Below, in pieces: positions 10,119 through 19,463 of a DNA stretch of 43,484 nucleotides. The DNA is taken from contig KV424112.1 in assembly GCA_001632435.1 (NCBI GenBank), forward strand, positions 1 through 43,484. Direction: 5' to 3'. Source of the DNA: Calocera cornea HHB12733 (lineage: Eukaryota > Basidiomycota > Dacrymycetes > Dacrymycetales > Dacrymycetaceae). How positions within the stretch are numbered: position 1 is the first letter of the stretch; each line of letters opens with the position of its first letter. Position numbers and translations under genes: made by a program. The notes beneath the pieces are model-generated. The model was given only the letters and a program-made list of their open reading frames with translations. It had not been told where the DNA came from and searched no databases.

Positions 10119-11748
10119 TCAAAGTCCATGCCAGAGGAGCCGAGCCGTTTGCCCGCCATTCCAGTCCTTCACTCTCCGCTCAGCCAGCAGCGACATAGTG
10201 CTGCCATCGGTGCCAACGAAGCCAGAACCCTTCGAGTGGAAGACGACATCGAGCAGCATCTCGTACCAGAGCCCATGTTTCTCCGCCGTGTCCTCCTTCT
10301 TGTGGTCTATCCAGCTCCAGCCGTTCTCGTTGATACCAGCCCACCACGTCGCGTCCTTCTCGTCGCTCATGACCAGAACGTGCTCCACCTGCGTCGTGTT
10401 GTACTTCCAGAGCTCGAATTGCACCTCGTATATGCGCTCCTTGAGCTGGTCGTACTTGGGAAGGCAACTTGCATTGCGGCCGGGGCAGCCGTCCGCAAAG
10501 TCATCCCTACGCGCGTGCACGGAGATGAACGGCGGGATGACATCCCCAGCGGACACGCCAAAGTGCCGGCGGAGATACTGGTCCGCGACCGCCTCGAGTT
10601 TCGGATTCCAGCGCATGTACTTGGCAACGAGCTGCCACTCGGGCGAGTAGTCGTACTCCCACTCGAAGCTTCGGTCAAGGCCGGTGTAGTACAGCCAGTC
10701 AAAGCACACCATGTGCTCGTCCGGCGTCAGCTTTTTTAGAGGCTTGACTTCGTTCAGCGCAGCAGCGCGGCCAGAGGGATACGCGAGCTGCAGGAGTCGG
10801 CCGAAGAGGAGATGCCAGTCACCGGCGCCGTACATCTTGTTCCCACCTATGCGCAATCAGTCTATGACCGGGTGGGTACAAGCGTTGGACTCACGAGGCA
10901 CAGGGGTGTACTGCACGTTGAGCCCCAGCAGCTTTGGGTTCTCAGTGTCCCTCGGCTGATTGTTCTCCTCCCCACCCGCCATCCAGCTGCTCCAGCAGCC
11001 CAGGTCTTCCCGCGGCACGTAGCTGACGTTCTCATGCGCGATCTTGATGTCGTCCCACTCGAGGATCGGCATGTTCAGAGCGCGCTCGAGTCGGGGGATG
11101 TCGAAGATGTCCGAAAAACGCATCGTACCGGCACTTTTGGGGAAGTGGGTCGGCGTGAAACGCGGCAAGACGGGGACGCGACCGGAAAGGTGCGCAAGGA
11201 AGAGCAAGTGCGTAACGGCAATCACATCGTTGGCTGAATCTCTGTCAGAACGCACGCTGCTGATACGCGGCAGGTACTCACTCCATCCTCCCGCGACCCA
11301 AGTTGTGATATACTTCACATTGTCCTTCAGGTTGTCTACACTAATGTCAGATCACCCCTGCTGACAGTCCTGGTGAATGCTCACCTCGGAACAATGGTGT
11401 GGGAGGCCCTTTCACATAGTCATGGACGTTGAACACCCTGACCTCGCTCGGCCCTCGTAGCCAACGCGACTGCGCGGCCAACCGCGCCGCGTCTTCCCAG
11501 CCATCTAGCCTGCTGAAGAGCATGACCAAGCCACCAAGGCACGCAGCGAGTAACCCATATCGCAAGATGCGCGCTCGCCGGTTACCGCGCGAAGGGAAGT
11601 ACCCCGTCCCGCTCTCATACGGCGCGGCGACCTCAGAGTATGGCGGGAGCGGGGTCGAGGGCATGCTGCCCATCGTCGGCAGGAGGGAGAAGCCGCCGCC
11701 GTTTTTGGTGGCGGGATCCTTGGACGGGCTGCTGCGATGGCCGCTCAT
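10119..11748 (-). CDS. Fucosyltransferase-like type II membrane glycosyltransferase (FTL2), 4 exons, 494 aa
   Basis: Exons 11748-11385, 11335-11282, 11233-10895 and 10846-10119; introns 49, 48 and 48 nt. The cytosolic tail of about 61 residues is followed by a membrane helix (62-79, ILRYGLLAACLGGLVMLF). Lumenal blocks match FTL1 in order: YITTWVAGGW|TNDVI, a PVLPRFTPTHFPKSAG block, LGCWSSWM, SVHARRDDFADGC, VLVMSDEKDATWW and GTDGSTMSLLAERRV before the C-terminus. The Gly of the HARRGDF motif in the other three paralogues is Asp here (HARRDDF); the flanking His, Arg, Asp and Phe are kept. The last exon is a single 728-nt block, so both introns found elsewhere in this part of the family (before the HARRGDF block and at W|Y) are missing. 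Reaction inferred as for FTL1; acceptor unknown. Confidence 0.8.
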
Positions 11749-12865
11749 TGTCGGTGGACGTCTGCCAGGGAAATGTAAGAGGAGCAGAGCGACGGGAAGG
11801 AGGGGGGGGGAGGGGGGGGGGATGGAGTGCGGTTCTGTGCCGAGGTGGCCAGCCAGCCGCTGCTGTTATGTGAGAGCGCCGTTCATTACGAGCGGCATTC
11901 GTAGGCGTCTGTTTTGCATAGGTGAAATGTCCCGGTGTGGGACATCCCTTGGCAGTTGGGCGGGCTCAGGGACCGACACAAGGCGGTCTCGGTCCGCAGG
12001 ACAAGTCAAGCCCCGTCCACCTGGCTCGGATACGATACTTCCGTCACCTCATATGCAAGAGCGACATGCCACTGGGAGACTGCGGAATGTAAGAAATAAC
12101 AGCGGTAGGATCGCTCCGCTTCACTTCAAATATTCGCGTTGGCAAGGTTAACGTTCATTGGTGCTGCGCGGAGTCTCACTGTTTCATTTGACTTCCGCGT
12201 CACCGACCCGGATCCGGCGGAGACGCACTGAGCTTAACATGACCGTGCGGCCGCAATGCGAAGTCCGAAAGCCATGGAGAAAGGACTCCAATGCCCTCGA
12301 GAAAGGCGTCGAGGACGCGAATGCCCTTGGGCCTTCTGGCATGCCCTTTAGAGGTCAACAACTTCGTTGGAACCGCCAATGGCAACGTCATTGGAATCGC
12401 CATCGGAATTGTTCTTGTCAACGACGTCAGAAGTCTCGTGGAACTACCAATCGTTGGAACCGCCGGTGACAATGTTGTTGTTCTAAATTGTTGGTGGAAA
12501 TGATCGAGGGCAACGCAGACTCTAAGGCCAATCTGCCTTTCGGGGAGCAGAAAGAACAATATCGCCGAATGCGAAAAGAAGTCAGACGATGGGTGCCTGG
12601 ACATTCGTTACAAGGCTGCGCACAGCAGGTATGCATCGCGCACACGAGCTAGCAGTCAAATGACGATTTATAAGGAGAAAGAAGAGCCTTAGAAACGTGT
12701 ACTACATCAATCCAGGGAGTAGAGTTCGTAACGTTAAAGCAGGAGTAGGCTAGAGAGACGATTCAATAACAGAGAGAGAAACGAGGTCATGAATGGTGAC
12801 ACGTATCCACGACCAAGCGGGACGCGCATATCTTTAGCGACGACTATCGCAATCGTGCAGCACGC
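11749..12865. other. Intergenic between FTL2 and YOP1
   Basis: 1.1 kb. Next to the FTL2 start it has two long G runs (11802-11821). Around 12366-12464 a word close to GTTGGAACCGCC recurs three or four times at uneven spacing. The right part (12660-12865) is the 3' flank of YOP1. Overlapping short ORFs in 12158-12645 on both strands show no protein-like features beyond those repeats. Confidence 0.4.
11802..11821 (+). repeat. G-run pair (9 and 10 G) upstream of FTL2
   Basis: Two uninterrupted G runs separated by one A lie about 54 bp upstream of the FTL2 ATG on the non-coding strand, preceded by further GG pairs. The arrangement could fold as a G-quadruplex in the FTL2 promoter or leader, or be plain slippage-prone sequence where the assembly may be length-uncertain. 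Confidence 0.6.
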
Positions 12866-13645
12866 TTACAGAGCGTTGGCGGAGGCAACCTTCGCGCGCA
12901 GGTCGTCGGAAGTGGCGGTTGTCGGCGCGGAGGCAGGAGCACGCTTCGAGCTGCTATCAAGAAGAGGGCGGGCAACGGAAAGGTAAAGCGTGCGGGCACC
13001 CTAAAGACAACTAAATCAGTAAATGTAGATAAGTGAACAAGGACAGAAGGACGCACCTGGGTCGCAGGGAGCTGGAGCCAAACAATGAAAGCGGTCTTGA
13101 AGACGTAGTAGAAGGGGAAGTAGTAGAGGACAAGGCTCAGGGCGACAGATTCCAGGAAGTTGAAGAAACCGAAGACAACCCAGTACGTGAGCCACTGGAT
13201 GTCATCATCCGACCCCTTGGTCTCAAGAGCACGGAAGGACAGGTAGGCAGGAAGGAGCCAGCCGATGAAGTTGCTGATGGGGGCCGCAAGCGCGTTGAAC
13301 AGCATGCCGATGACGAGGAGGATGGAGGTACCGATGAAGACCCATGCCTTGGGAACGGACGTCTTCTGCTCGATCTGGGTCATGTACGGGTACTTTCCGA
13401 GCTGATAGGAGAAGCAAAGTACACGCGCATAGACGGAAGGGAGGCAGACACGAGGTAGGAATACAAATGAACACGTCAGCTCCGCATGTTAAGCGGCAAG
13501 GTAGAACACGCACCTCCTTGTCGAGCTGGGCGACATAGTAGTTGGCCTTGTCTTGCGCCTGCTTGACAACGGGGTGGTTAAGGACCTGTTCAGCAGCGGA
13601 CTTGGTCTTCGCCTGACCGGCCTGGACGTTCGATTGGTAGGACAT
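12866..13645 (-). CDS. YOP1: YOP1/DP1-family ER membrane-shaping protein, 3 exons, 203 aa
   Basis: Exons 13645-13514, 13401-13057 and 13000-12866; introns 112 and 56 nt. The N-terminal 44 residues form an amphipathic helix that ends near the first membrane hairpin. The TB2/DP1/HVA22 domain follows: VFIGTSILLVIGMLFN, then YLSFRALETKGSDDDIQWLT with YWVVFGFFNFLE, then FPFYYVFKTAFIVWLQLP. The SxRAlE...D...WLTYWvvf pattern is diagnostic of the family. Family members insert two hairpins into the cytosolic leaflet and stabilise high curvature of tubular ER, with reticulons. The C-terminal Ser/Ala/Thr-rich tail is variable in fungi. Length is close to the yeast protein. Confidence 0.95.
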
Positions 13646-14178
13646 CTGAGGTCGAAACGAAGCAGATAGGCGCGTAGAGAGCGATAAAATGCGCAGAGGG
13701 ACAAGAAGTGGTGGTAGAGCGTCAAGTGAGGGCAGAGAGGATGACGTCGTGCATATATGTGCAGGACAGGAGGACGTGGAGAGGAGCGATAACGTTGGAG
13801 CACAGTCAGAAAGGAGGCAAAAGACGCGACGCAACGATGAGCATATGGGACGGAATGCGGTGTTGATGGACTGACAAACCTTTTGTTACTTGTTCGTTAT
13901 AGAAATACCAGAGGTTAGCTCAAGTAGGGTGAAGAAGATCGTGGTCAAAGGACAAGAAGGCGGCGATATGGACTGGCACACGTCTGGACACAGAGGATGA
14001 GGAGGGGAACTGAAAGGAGAACGGGGGCGTCCGTGCGTCAGTTCACACGTCATGGACCAATCAGCTTCCGAAATTGATGCCGCTGCTGTGCTCATTGCTT
14101 CCGGGATGGAGACGGCCCAGACAGATGGACTGGGGACACCGACACGTCGAGCGGAGCGCGTCCTGCACTGTTATAGTC
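13646..14178. other. Divergent promoter region between YOP1 and OST5
   Basis: About 530 bp shared by two genes reading away from each other. An ORF on the plus strand starts at 14052 and overlaps the OST5 ATG in another frame; if transcribed it would be an upstream ORF, but I have no evidence that the leader reaches that far. C/T-rich tracts near 13700-13860 on the minus strand suit the YOP1 leader. Confidence 0.4.
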
Positions 14179-14554
14179 ATGGAGTCGTACTCCCAGGTAC
14201 AGGCAAGCACAGATCACTCCTTACAGTGGATATAGGAGGCTGACCAAACGAACAGGAGCTATATGCCAAGCTTCCCCCTTTCACCCCTATAATACCCATA
14301 AGTCTCTTGCCCTATATCGCCCTCGTCCTGTGCTCCTCCGCATTCCTGCTTGGGTTCTACTTCACAACGTGCGTAATACCCGTACATATGCGCGTGGATG
14401 CGCAACTCTCCAGCCTGGACTCGTCACTGATACAATCTACAGAATACCGAAAAGCCTCTTCTCCATCCACGAGATCTTCGTCGCTCTCCTTGCCAGTGTA
14501 CTCGCGGGCTTCGGTGTGGTAGCACTTTTCAATTACTTCGGCGTATATGTATAG
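14179..14554 (+). CDS. OST5: Oligosaccharyltransferase subunit OST5 (TMEM258 homologue), 3 exons, 80 aa
   Basis: Exons 14179-14196, 14256-14368 and 14443-14554 join in frame; introns 59 and 74 nt. The first exon encodes only MESYSQ. The protein has two membrane helices: SLLPYIALVLCSSAFLLGFY and, after a short loop with FSIHE, VALLASVLAGFGVVALFNYF ending in GVYV. The second helix and the terminal GVYV match the C-terminus of human TMEM258 (EL-x-x-S-LVAS-x-x-x-GFG...GIYV) and yeast Ost5. The subunit sits in the ER membrane next to the Stt3/Ost1 part of the oligosaccharyltransferase that transfers the lipid-linked glycan to Asn. The 80-residue length equals the family norm. The tiny first exon is the least certain piece. 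Confidence 0.88.
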
Positions 14555-16018
14555 CCGGAGGGGCGCACAGCTCGCGACGGAGATAGGGAAGGGTATGGTA
14601 TATCATGATGGGGGTATAGAGATGGTACAAGGGCCGTGCGGAGAGGCACAGTGGTGCGGCTCGTGTCGTGGTAAACGGACTCGCTGATACCGGTACTGGC
14701 ACTCAGCCGTTCTGTCTCCATGTATGCTTGCACTCTGGATTCAGACACTGGAATGCAACGACATATTATAAGCATCATTTATCGTCAGGGACGGAACGAA
14801 GCGAAAGCGCACCGAGTAGATCAACGTCGCTCCCTCATCGGCGCTTCGCATCTGTTTCTCCTTGTAGGTACTCTCCCGATGTCCGCACTTTGGGCACTCT
14901 TCGTTGCTCTGCATTCGGTGCGGTCAGACCTGGCGCCAATACGGGCGTAGACGAACGGGTTTGGACGCACCTTTGTATCTACTTCTCCTCCAATATGCGC
15001 ACGAGTACGGGTCGTCCGCTTTAGCCGCAGCGGAGACGGTATGGACTCTAGGGTCGAAACCGTTGTGACCTCGAGATTTTCATATGCTGTACATCATTAG
15101 GCACACGGTGAAGCGGGCTATTCGTCCAACGCACAAGAAGCAGGCTCGTGGTACTGGCATTGCTCGCATTCGACATACGTGCTGTTGTCATCCAACGGCA
15201 GGGAAAGGAGGGTGCCACACTCTGGGCAGAACAGCAATGTACCTGCCTTATATTAGCTCTGGCACTAAGGCTCTGCAAGAGTGCCGCGTACCAATCTTAT
15301 CAGCTCGTCTTTTCGCCATTTACTCAAGTAAAAAGTCCAGTCTCAGTGTGTGTGCGGTTCGAAATTTCGTGCGCGTCAGGGACTAGAATATGGATGTACT
15401 TCGCGCTGGGCCCTAGGGTCACGTCAATTTCGGGCAATTTCCGGAGGTATTTGCCTCCGCCTGGTTCATTTGCATCCGTGTCTGATTTGCATCCGCTCTT
15501 GGTTCGCTTCCACTTTCTCCTTGTCTCCGTCCCTTATTTGCATCCGAGTGGAAGCTTGCTTCCGCATTTTTACTTCCGTGGCCACCTTGCTTCCCCTTGT
15601 AATTTACTTCCGGAGACACGGAGGCAGCTTGTATAAGAAGACAAATTGATGAGGGAGGCAACTAATTTGCGGAAGCAGCTTCCACGGAAACAAATGCTAC
15701 GCTGTACTGGACGCCACACGGATGCAAACATTGCACGGAAGCAAACTATACACGGACGCAAACCATGTGCGGATGCAATTTATTCACGGATGCAAATCAA
15801 CAGCGGATACAAATCACGAGCGGAGGTAGATTTGCTCCGGAGGCAAATTGTGAGCGGATGCAAATAATCAAAGAGGAAGCAACAGAACCCTGTAAGGGAA
15901 GGGGCACATTAGGCCGCCAAGGGCTTTCACGTTCGTGACGCGTTTTGGAGGGCGTGCCAGTCCCCGTGCGCCACACCTCTCCGGCCGTCAGAGCGCCACT
16001 CGCAGCAACTGGCATGCA
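14555..16018. other. Intergenic between OST5 and SHE4, contains repeat array 1
   Basis: The left part (14555-15400) shows nothing I can support; the ORFs there lack protein features. The right part contains the polar 17-bp array (15432-15864, separate entry). The SHE4 promoter must lie in, or to the right of, the array, since only 154 bp separate the array from the ATG at 16019. Confidence 0.5.
15432..15864. repeat. Array 1: degenerate CGGANGCAAA core every 17 bp, strand flips at about 15611
   Basis: On the right arm the core (CGGA-N-GCAAA, 1-3 mismatches) starts at 15619, 15636, 15653, 15670, 15685, 15719, 15736, 15753, 15770, 15787, 15804, 15821, 15838 and 15855. From 15719 on the step is exactly 17 bp nine times in a row (one position skipped before it), while the seven bases between cores differ from unit to unit. 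On the left arm the reverse-complement core (TTTGCNTCCG) ends at 15478, 15495, 15512, 15529, 15546, 15564, 15578, 15595 and 15612, again mostly 17 bp apart. The flip is centred on TTCCGGAG at about 15608-15615. It lies between OST5 and SHE4. It is not a recognised transposon or CRISPR element. Confidence 0.85.
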
Positions 16019-18040
16019 ATGACCACCCCTGCAAAGACAGGCATACCCACCGCACTTTCTGCAGAGGACATCTCCGCCCTCTTCACCTCCCTATCCCCCT
16101 CACAGCCGAAAGATGTACGCACACAGGGGACCGTGACCCTCGCCACATACGTGACCCATACAAGAGAGGGAAAGCCGCCTGACGCCGCGACCGCCGACAT
16201 CGTCCGCGTTCTCGCTCCCACGCTCGTCCACCGACTGAGCTCGACCACCGAAACCGACGCGCTCCAAGCTCTTTCCTTCCTCGGCGTCCTCTTCACCGTC
16301 GATCCGCTGTCGGCTACTGCTCTTTTGACCAGAGAAGAAACGCGCAGCAACCTCGTCGATGTGCCAGATATCTTCCCCGGCAACGCAGCGGTGGAGACCG
16401 CCTTGGCCGAGCTTCTCTCTCAAGCAGCAGCCGTCAAGCCATGTCGCGCCCTGGTACGCGAAGACTGGGGCGAGTTCCTCAAGCGCGTCGCGAGCACCGG
16501 TGGAGACGAGAGCAAGACCAAGGCCCTCCTCGCGCTGCTGAAGCTATCGCGTGGAGGAGGGGAAGAAGGGGTGCAAGGTCAGGAGGTGGAGCCCGGCGTG
16601 ACAGAGGACGAGGAAGTGGCGCTCTCTCGACGGTTGGCGGGTGACCTTGTTAACGCGGTTGATACGAAGGAAGAACCGCTGGATACGGTTGAAGCACTCG
16701 CGCATCTGTCACTCACGCCTGCGGTCAGAGAGGCGTTGTCGACCAACCCGTCCTTCCTACGCGCCCTGCTTTCCATCCCGCGCTCCAAAGACCGATCGAC
16801 CCTGCCAGTACTCTACGGCATCTCGGTGATCGTCTCCAACATACTCGCATATCGGCCCAAGCTGGTCGGCGAGGAAGCGCAGCTGGACCGGCTCCGTCGT
16901 ATGGCTAAGGGCGGACTTGCGAGGGGCAGTGAGAAACTGAAGGACGAACCAATACCCCGGCTGGAGAGGGACGAGGCCGTCAAAGACAGGTGCAAACGAT
17001 TGCTCCGCGCGGGTGTCGTCCCGGCACTTGTGGCAATGGCGAAGGCCGGTGCGGACAGTGCGGGCGTGAGGGACGGCGTTGGGAGGGCATTTCTGAGCCT
17101 GGTCGAGGAGAAGGACAATCGCGGCTCTGTCATACAAGCCGGAGGAGCAAAGGCACTGCAGGCGGTTATCCGCCCAGGACTCGCCCAGCCTGACGCCAGC
17201 CTCCTTCCACCGATTCAAGCTCTTGCGAAACTGGCCATCACCTCCTCACCACTCCTGCTCTTCGGACCCACCCCTTCAGCATCGTTCGACGTCATCCGGC
17301 CCTTTCACCTCCTTCTCTCGGACCCACGGTCTTCTCTGCTGCAACAGTTCGAAGCCTTGATGGCGCTCACCAACCTCGCCTCTCTAGGGCCTGAGATAAG
17401 TGAACGCATTGCAGCGCAGACCGGGCTGCTCGGGACGCTCGATCAACTCTTGCTGGACGATAACATCCTCGTCCGACGCGCAGCTGCAGAGCTGGTCTGC
17501 AACCTCGTTTCTTCCGAACTAGTCTTCCGGAGGTACACGGTGGAGCCTGGGGCTCCCGGGCGGCTGCACGTTCTACTAGCTCTCTCCGACGTCGACGACA
17601 AGGCGACTCGCCTCGCGGCAGCCGGTGCACTCGCCATGCTCTCCGATTCGCCTGAGGCATGTACTGCCCTTCTGACACTCCCGAAAGGCGCAGAAAACAC
17701 GTTCAGCATCGTAGTGCAACTGATCGATCCGAGCTTGGTGCCCAAGATCGTCGAACTCGACACGTCGAACCCGCATTCCGAGTCGGACCTATCTGATGAC
17801 CGGGCGGACGAGAAGCCTGAACCAGGGTTACAGCACAGAGGGACGCTCCTGCTGAGGAACCTGCTCTTGAATACGAAGCCACCACCGGATGCCAAGGTCG
17901 CAGAGCGGGCTGGTGCAGTGATGGCCCTCGTCATTGTGCTAAAGACATTCGGGGGGAAGGAAGGGGCTGAGGGGATGACCATGGCTGCTGTGGAAGCCCT
18001 CAGATGGTTCGTGCAGAAAGGAATCAAGGTAGAAGGATGA
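16019..18040 (+). CDS. SHE4: UCS-domain myosin chaperone (SHE4/UNC-45 family), single exon, 673 aa
   Basis: The ATG at 16019 (GCAATGACC) is preferred over an in-frame ATG at 16014-type contexts and one at 15935, because the 28 residues upstream are unlike the family and array 1 is near. The product is an armadillo-type helical solenoid. Near residues 395-560 it shows the UCS signature: ALAKLAITSSPLLLFGP, FEALMALTNLAS, then VRRAAAELVCNLVSSELVF and RLAAAGALAMLSDS, which align in order with animal UNC-45 and yeast She4. There is no N-terminal TPR domain, as expected for fungi. UCS proteins bind and stabilise the motor domain of type II and V myosins in the cytosol, supporting actomyosin ring and polarised transport. 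It is intron-free, unlike most neighbours. Its 3' flank and an internal part occur again, decayed, elsewhere in the window. Confidence 0.92.
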   Translation: MTTPAKTGIPTALSAEDISALFTSLSPSQPKDVRTQGTVTLATYVTHTREGKPPDAATADIVRVLAPTLVHRLSSTTETDALQALSFLGVLFTVDPLSATALLTREETRSNLVDVPDIFPGNAAVETALAELLSQAAAVKPCRALVREDWGEFLKRVASTGGDESKTKALLALLKLSRGGGEEGVQGQEVEPGVTEDEEVALSRRLAGDLVNAVDTKEEPLDTVEALAHLSLTPAVREALSTNPSFLRALLSIPRSKDRSTLPVLYGISVIVSNILAYRPKLVGEEAQLDRLRRMAKGGLARGSEKLKDEPIPRLERDEAVKDRCKRLLRAGVVPALVAMAKAGADSAGVRDGVGRAFLSLVEEKDNRGSVIQAGGAKALQAVIRPGLAQPDASLLPPIQALAKLAITSSPLLLFGPTPSASFDVIRPFHLLLSDPRSSLLQQFEALMALTNLASLGPEISERIAAQTGLLGTLDQLLLDDNILVRRAAAELVCNLVSSELVFRRYTVEPGAPGRLHVLLALSDVDDKATRLAAAGALAMLSDSPEACTALLTLPKGAENTFSIVVQLIDPSLVPKIVELDTSNPHSESDLSDDRADEKPEPGLQHRGTLLLRNLLLNTKPPPDAKVAERAGAVMALVIVLKTFGGKEGAEGMTMAAVEALRWFVQKGIKVEG

Positions 18041-18097
18041 TGCGGCTCCGTTGAACACTCATACACTTGTATTACACAAAGCATCGATTGTATCTTA
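18041..18097. repeat. Inverted-repeat copy of the 23219-23276 spacer
   Basis: The 57 bp after the SHE4 stop are nearly identical to the reverse complement of the 58 bp after the GPALPP-gene stop: about 30 consecutive bases around TATTACACAAAGCATCGATT match with one change nearby. The homology continues on both sides into coding remnants (next entries). Confidence 0.85.
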
Positions 18098-18215
18098 TCA
18101 CAGATATCCGCCAGTCTTCCCTTTCCCGAGCCTCCGGCCGAGCCCTTTTGCATCTCGATCTCTTCATCCCTCTGTCTCTTGTGTTCTCGCTCCGCCATCT
18201 CCTCGGAACTCGTAT
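18098..18215 (-). pseudogene. Remnant of the GPALPP-motif gene, 3' end, inverted
   Basis: Reading the minus strand from 18215 to 18098, the sequence matches the intact gene at 22050-23218: first the segment coding EEMAEREHKRQRDEEIEM (intact: EEMAERERKRRRDEEIEM, near 22880-22938), then, directly, the last 50 bp including the TGA at 18100-18098. About 230 bp of the source, covering its intron and most of exon 2, are deleted, and the frame shifts at the join, so the original C-terminus GGRFERGKTGGYL is no longer read. It is a tail-to-tail neighbour of intact SHE4, 57 bp between stops. Confidence 0.8.
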
Positions 18216-18296
18216 CGCGGGTACCAGCGCAGGCGACAGCAAGGCGAAAGCGCTCCTCGCCCGGCTGAAGCTGTCGCGCGGAACGGAAGAAGCCTT
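18216..18296 (+). pseudogene. Short remnant of SHE4 coding sequence, direct orientation
   Basis: This piece aligns with SHE4 bases about 16492-16572 (intact peptide ...DESKTKALLALLKLSRGG), giving here GDSKAKALLARLKLSRG. It directly abuts the GPALPP remnant and is in the same orientation as intact SHE4 just upstream, so it cannot be part of the same simple inverted duplication. Length about 80 bp; no start or stop of its own. Confidence 0.75.
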
Positions 18297-18695
18297 GCCA
18301 TGCTAACTTATATGTAGTTCGTAGTTAGAGGGCGAGTCAAACTATGACTTGAATGGACCGCAGGCGATTGCAGCTCAAAGTGAGTGCCAGGGATGCCTGG
18401 CTCCCGGGCGAACCTCGGTCGGACGGCATTCAAGGGGAACAATAATGAATGCATTTTACCAGTGATACTAACTAAAGAATGACAGAGCATTGCGCCATGA
18501 AACGGCGTTGTAAAGGTGGAAAGGAGGGACAGCAATGAACACTCAAAAGGCAAAACACCAACACCGTTACAACCTGGCGGTATGGTTCAAGAACGAAAGA
18601 AATGGCTTTTGGGGAAAGACAGAGCAGAAAAACAAAGCCGGATACAACAGAAGGCAAGCATGGAAGAGGGTCCGTGAAGCGGCCGTCGCTTGTGA
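18297..18695. other. Intergenic, no supported feature
   Basis: About 400 bp between the SHE4 fragment and the stop of the secreted-protein gene. ORFs through 18472-18802 on both strands lack protein features. Probably 3' flank of the minus-strand gene. Confidence 0.4.
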
Positions 18696-19463
18696 TTACA
18701 AGGAAGACAGGATCGCCCAGAGGGATGCAAATAGGTTCGAGGTTTTGCCAATCTGAACGTCGGTCTCGAGGCTCGCAGTGGTGTTCGCAATCAGTGGCAT
18801 AAGAGCCGCGCCGAGGTTGGTGTTGAGGTTGTCCAGGAGTCCAACGAGGCCATTGTTGAGAGCGGTCAAGCTGGTATCGATGCCGGGAACAGTGGCATCC
18901 GAACCGGCCTGGGTCAGAACATCCTGTGAGAGGATGAGCATTGATATGAACAAGGACTATGGCTCGTCCTTACGACAAGGAGGTTACCAGCCATGTTGCC
19001 GACGGCGTCCAGGTATGCACCCGTGTTGTAGGCGGTGATGGCGGTCGCATCGCCGAGACTTTTGACGGCGCCATTCACGTCGTTGATGAGAGTGTTGTAC
19101 TACCGAATGGTCAGCGGACAGCGCGCATACATCCAGCTATCAAACGACGAACAGCTTCGCCAAGACCGGACAAGTCGATATCGGTAGAGCCCGACAAGGA
19201 GACTGCATATAAGGTAAGTGTATGCGCATAGATGCCACGAGTCTAGCCTTACCGATGGTAGACAGATCCTTGTTGACCTTGCTTTGCAAGTTACCGAGAA
19301 CGGAGAGTTGGGTCGTGATGTTGCAGCCGAGGAGGCAAGGCACGCTGAGGCCGACGTCGAAAGCAAGAGACCTGGAGGCGATGGGGGCCCCATTGGCCAC
19401 GTTGGCGAACAGGGTGGAGGAGACCAGCCCCAAAAGAGACAACAAGACGCGAGAGGAGTGCAT
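18696..19463 (-). CDS. Small secreted helical protein, HsbA-like, 4 exons, 204 aa
   Basis: Exons 19463-19253, 19202-19153, 19099-18974 and 18923-18696; introns 50, 53 and 50 nt, all GT-AG (intron 3 uses GTAAGG, one codon after another possible donor). The N-terminus is a clear signal peptide (MHSSRVLLSLLGLVSSTLFA then NVANGA). The mature part is almost all helical, with repeated spacing of Leu/Val and small residues (SVLGNLQSKVNKDLSTI, YNTLINDVNGAVKSLGDA, LTALNNGLVGLLDNLNTNLG). Two Cys occur near residues 55-59 (PCLLGC). This is the look of the fungal hydrophobic-surface-binding protein A family and related cell-wall proteins, which coat hydrophobic substrates; the assignment is by composition and layout, not by a motif. 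Alternatively an unrelated small secreted protein. Confidence 0.72.

Noticed and set aside
12158..12645. Overlapping ORFs with Asn/Gly/Ile repeats on both strands
   Set aside because: Explained by a recurring word near GTTGGAACCGCC; no start context or splice-linked extension.
15432..15864. Regular repeats at 17-bp spacing suggest a CRISPR array
   Set aside because: The genome is eukaryotic, the repeated core is only about 10 bp and degenerate, the spacers are 7 bp, orientation flips, and there are no cas genes.
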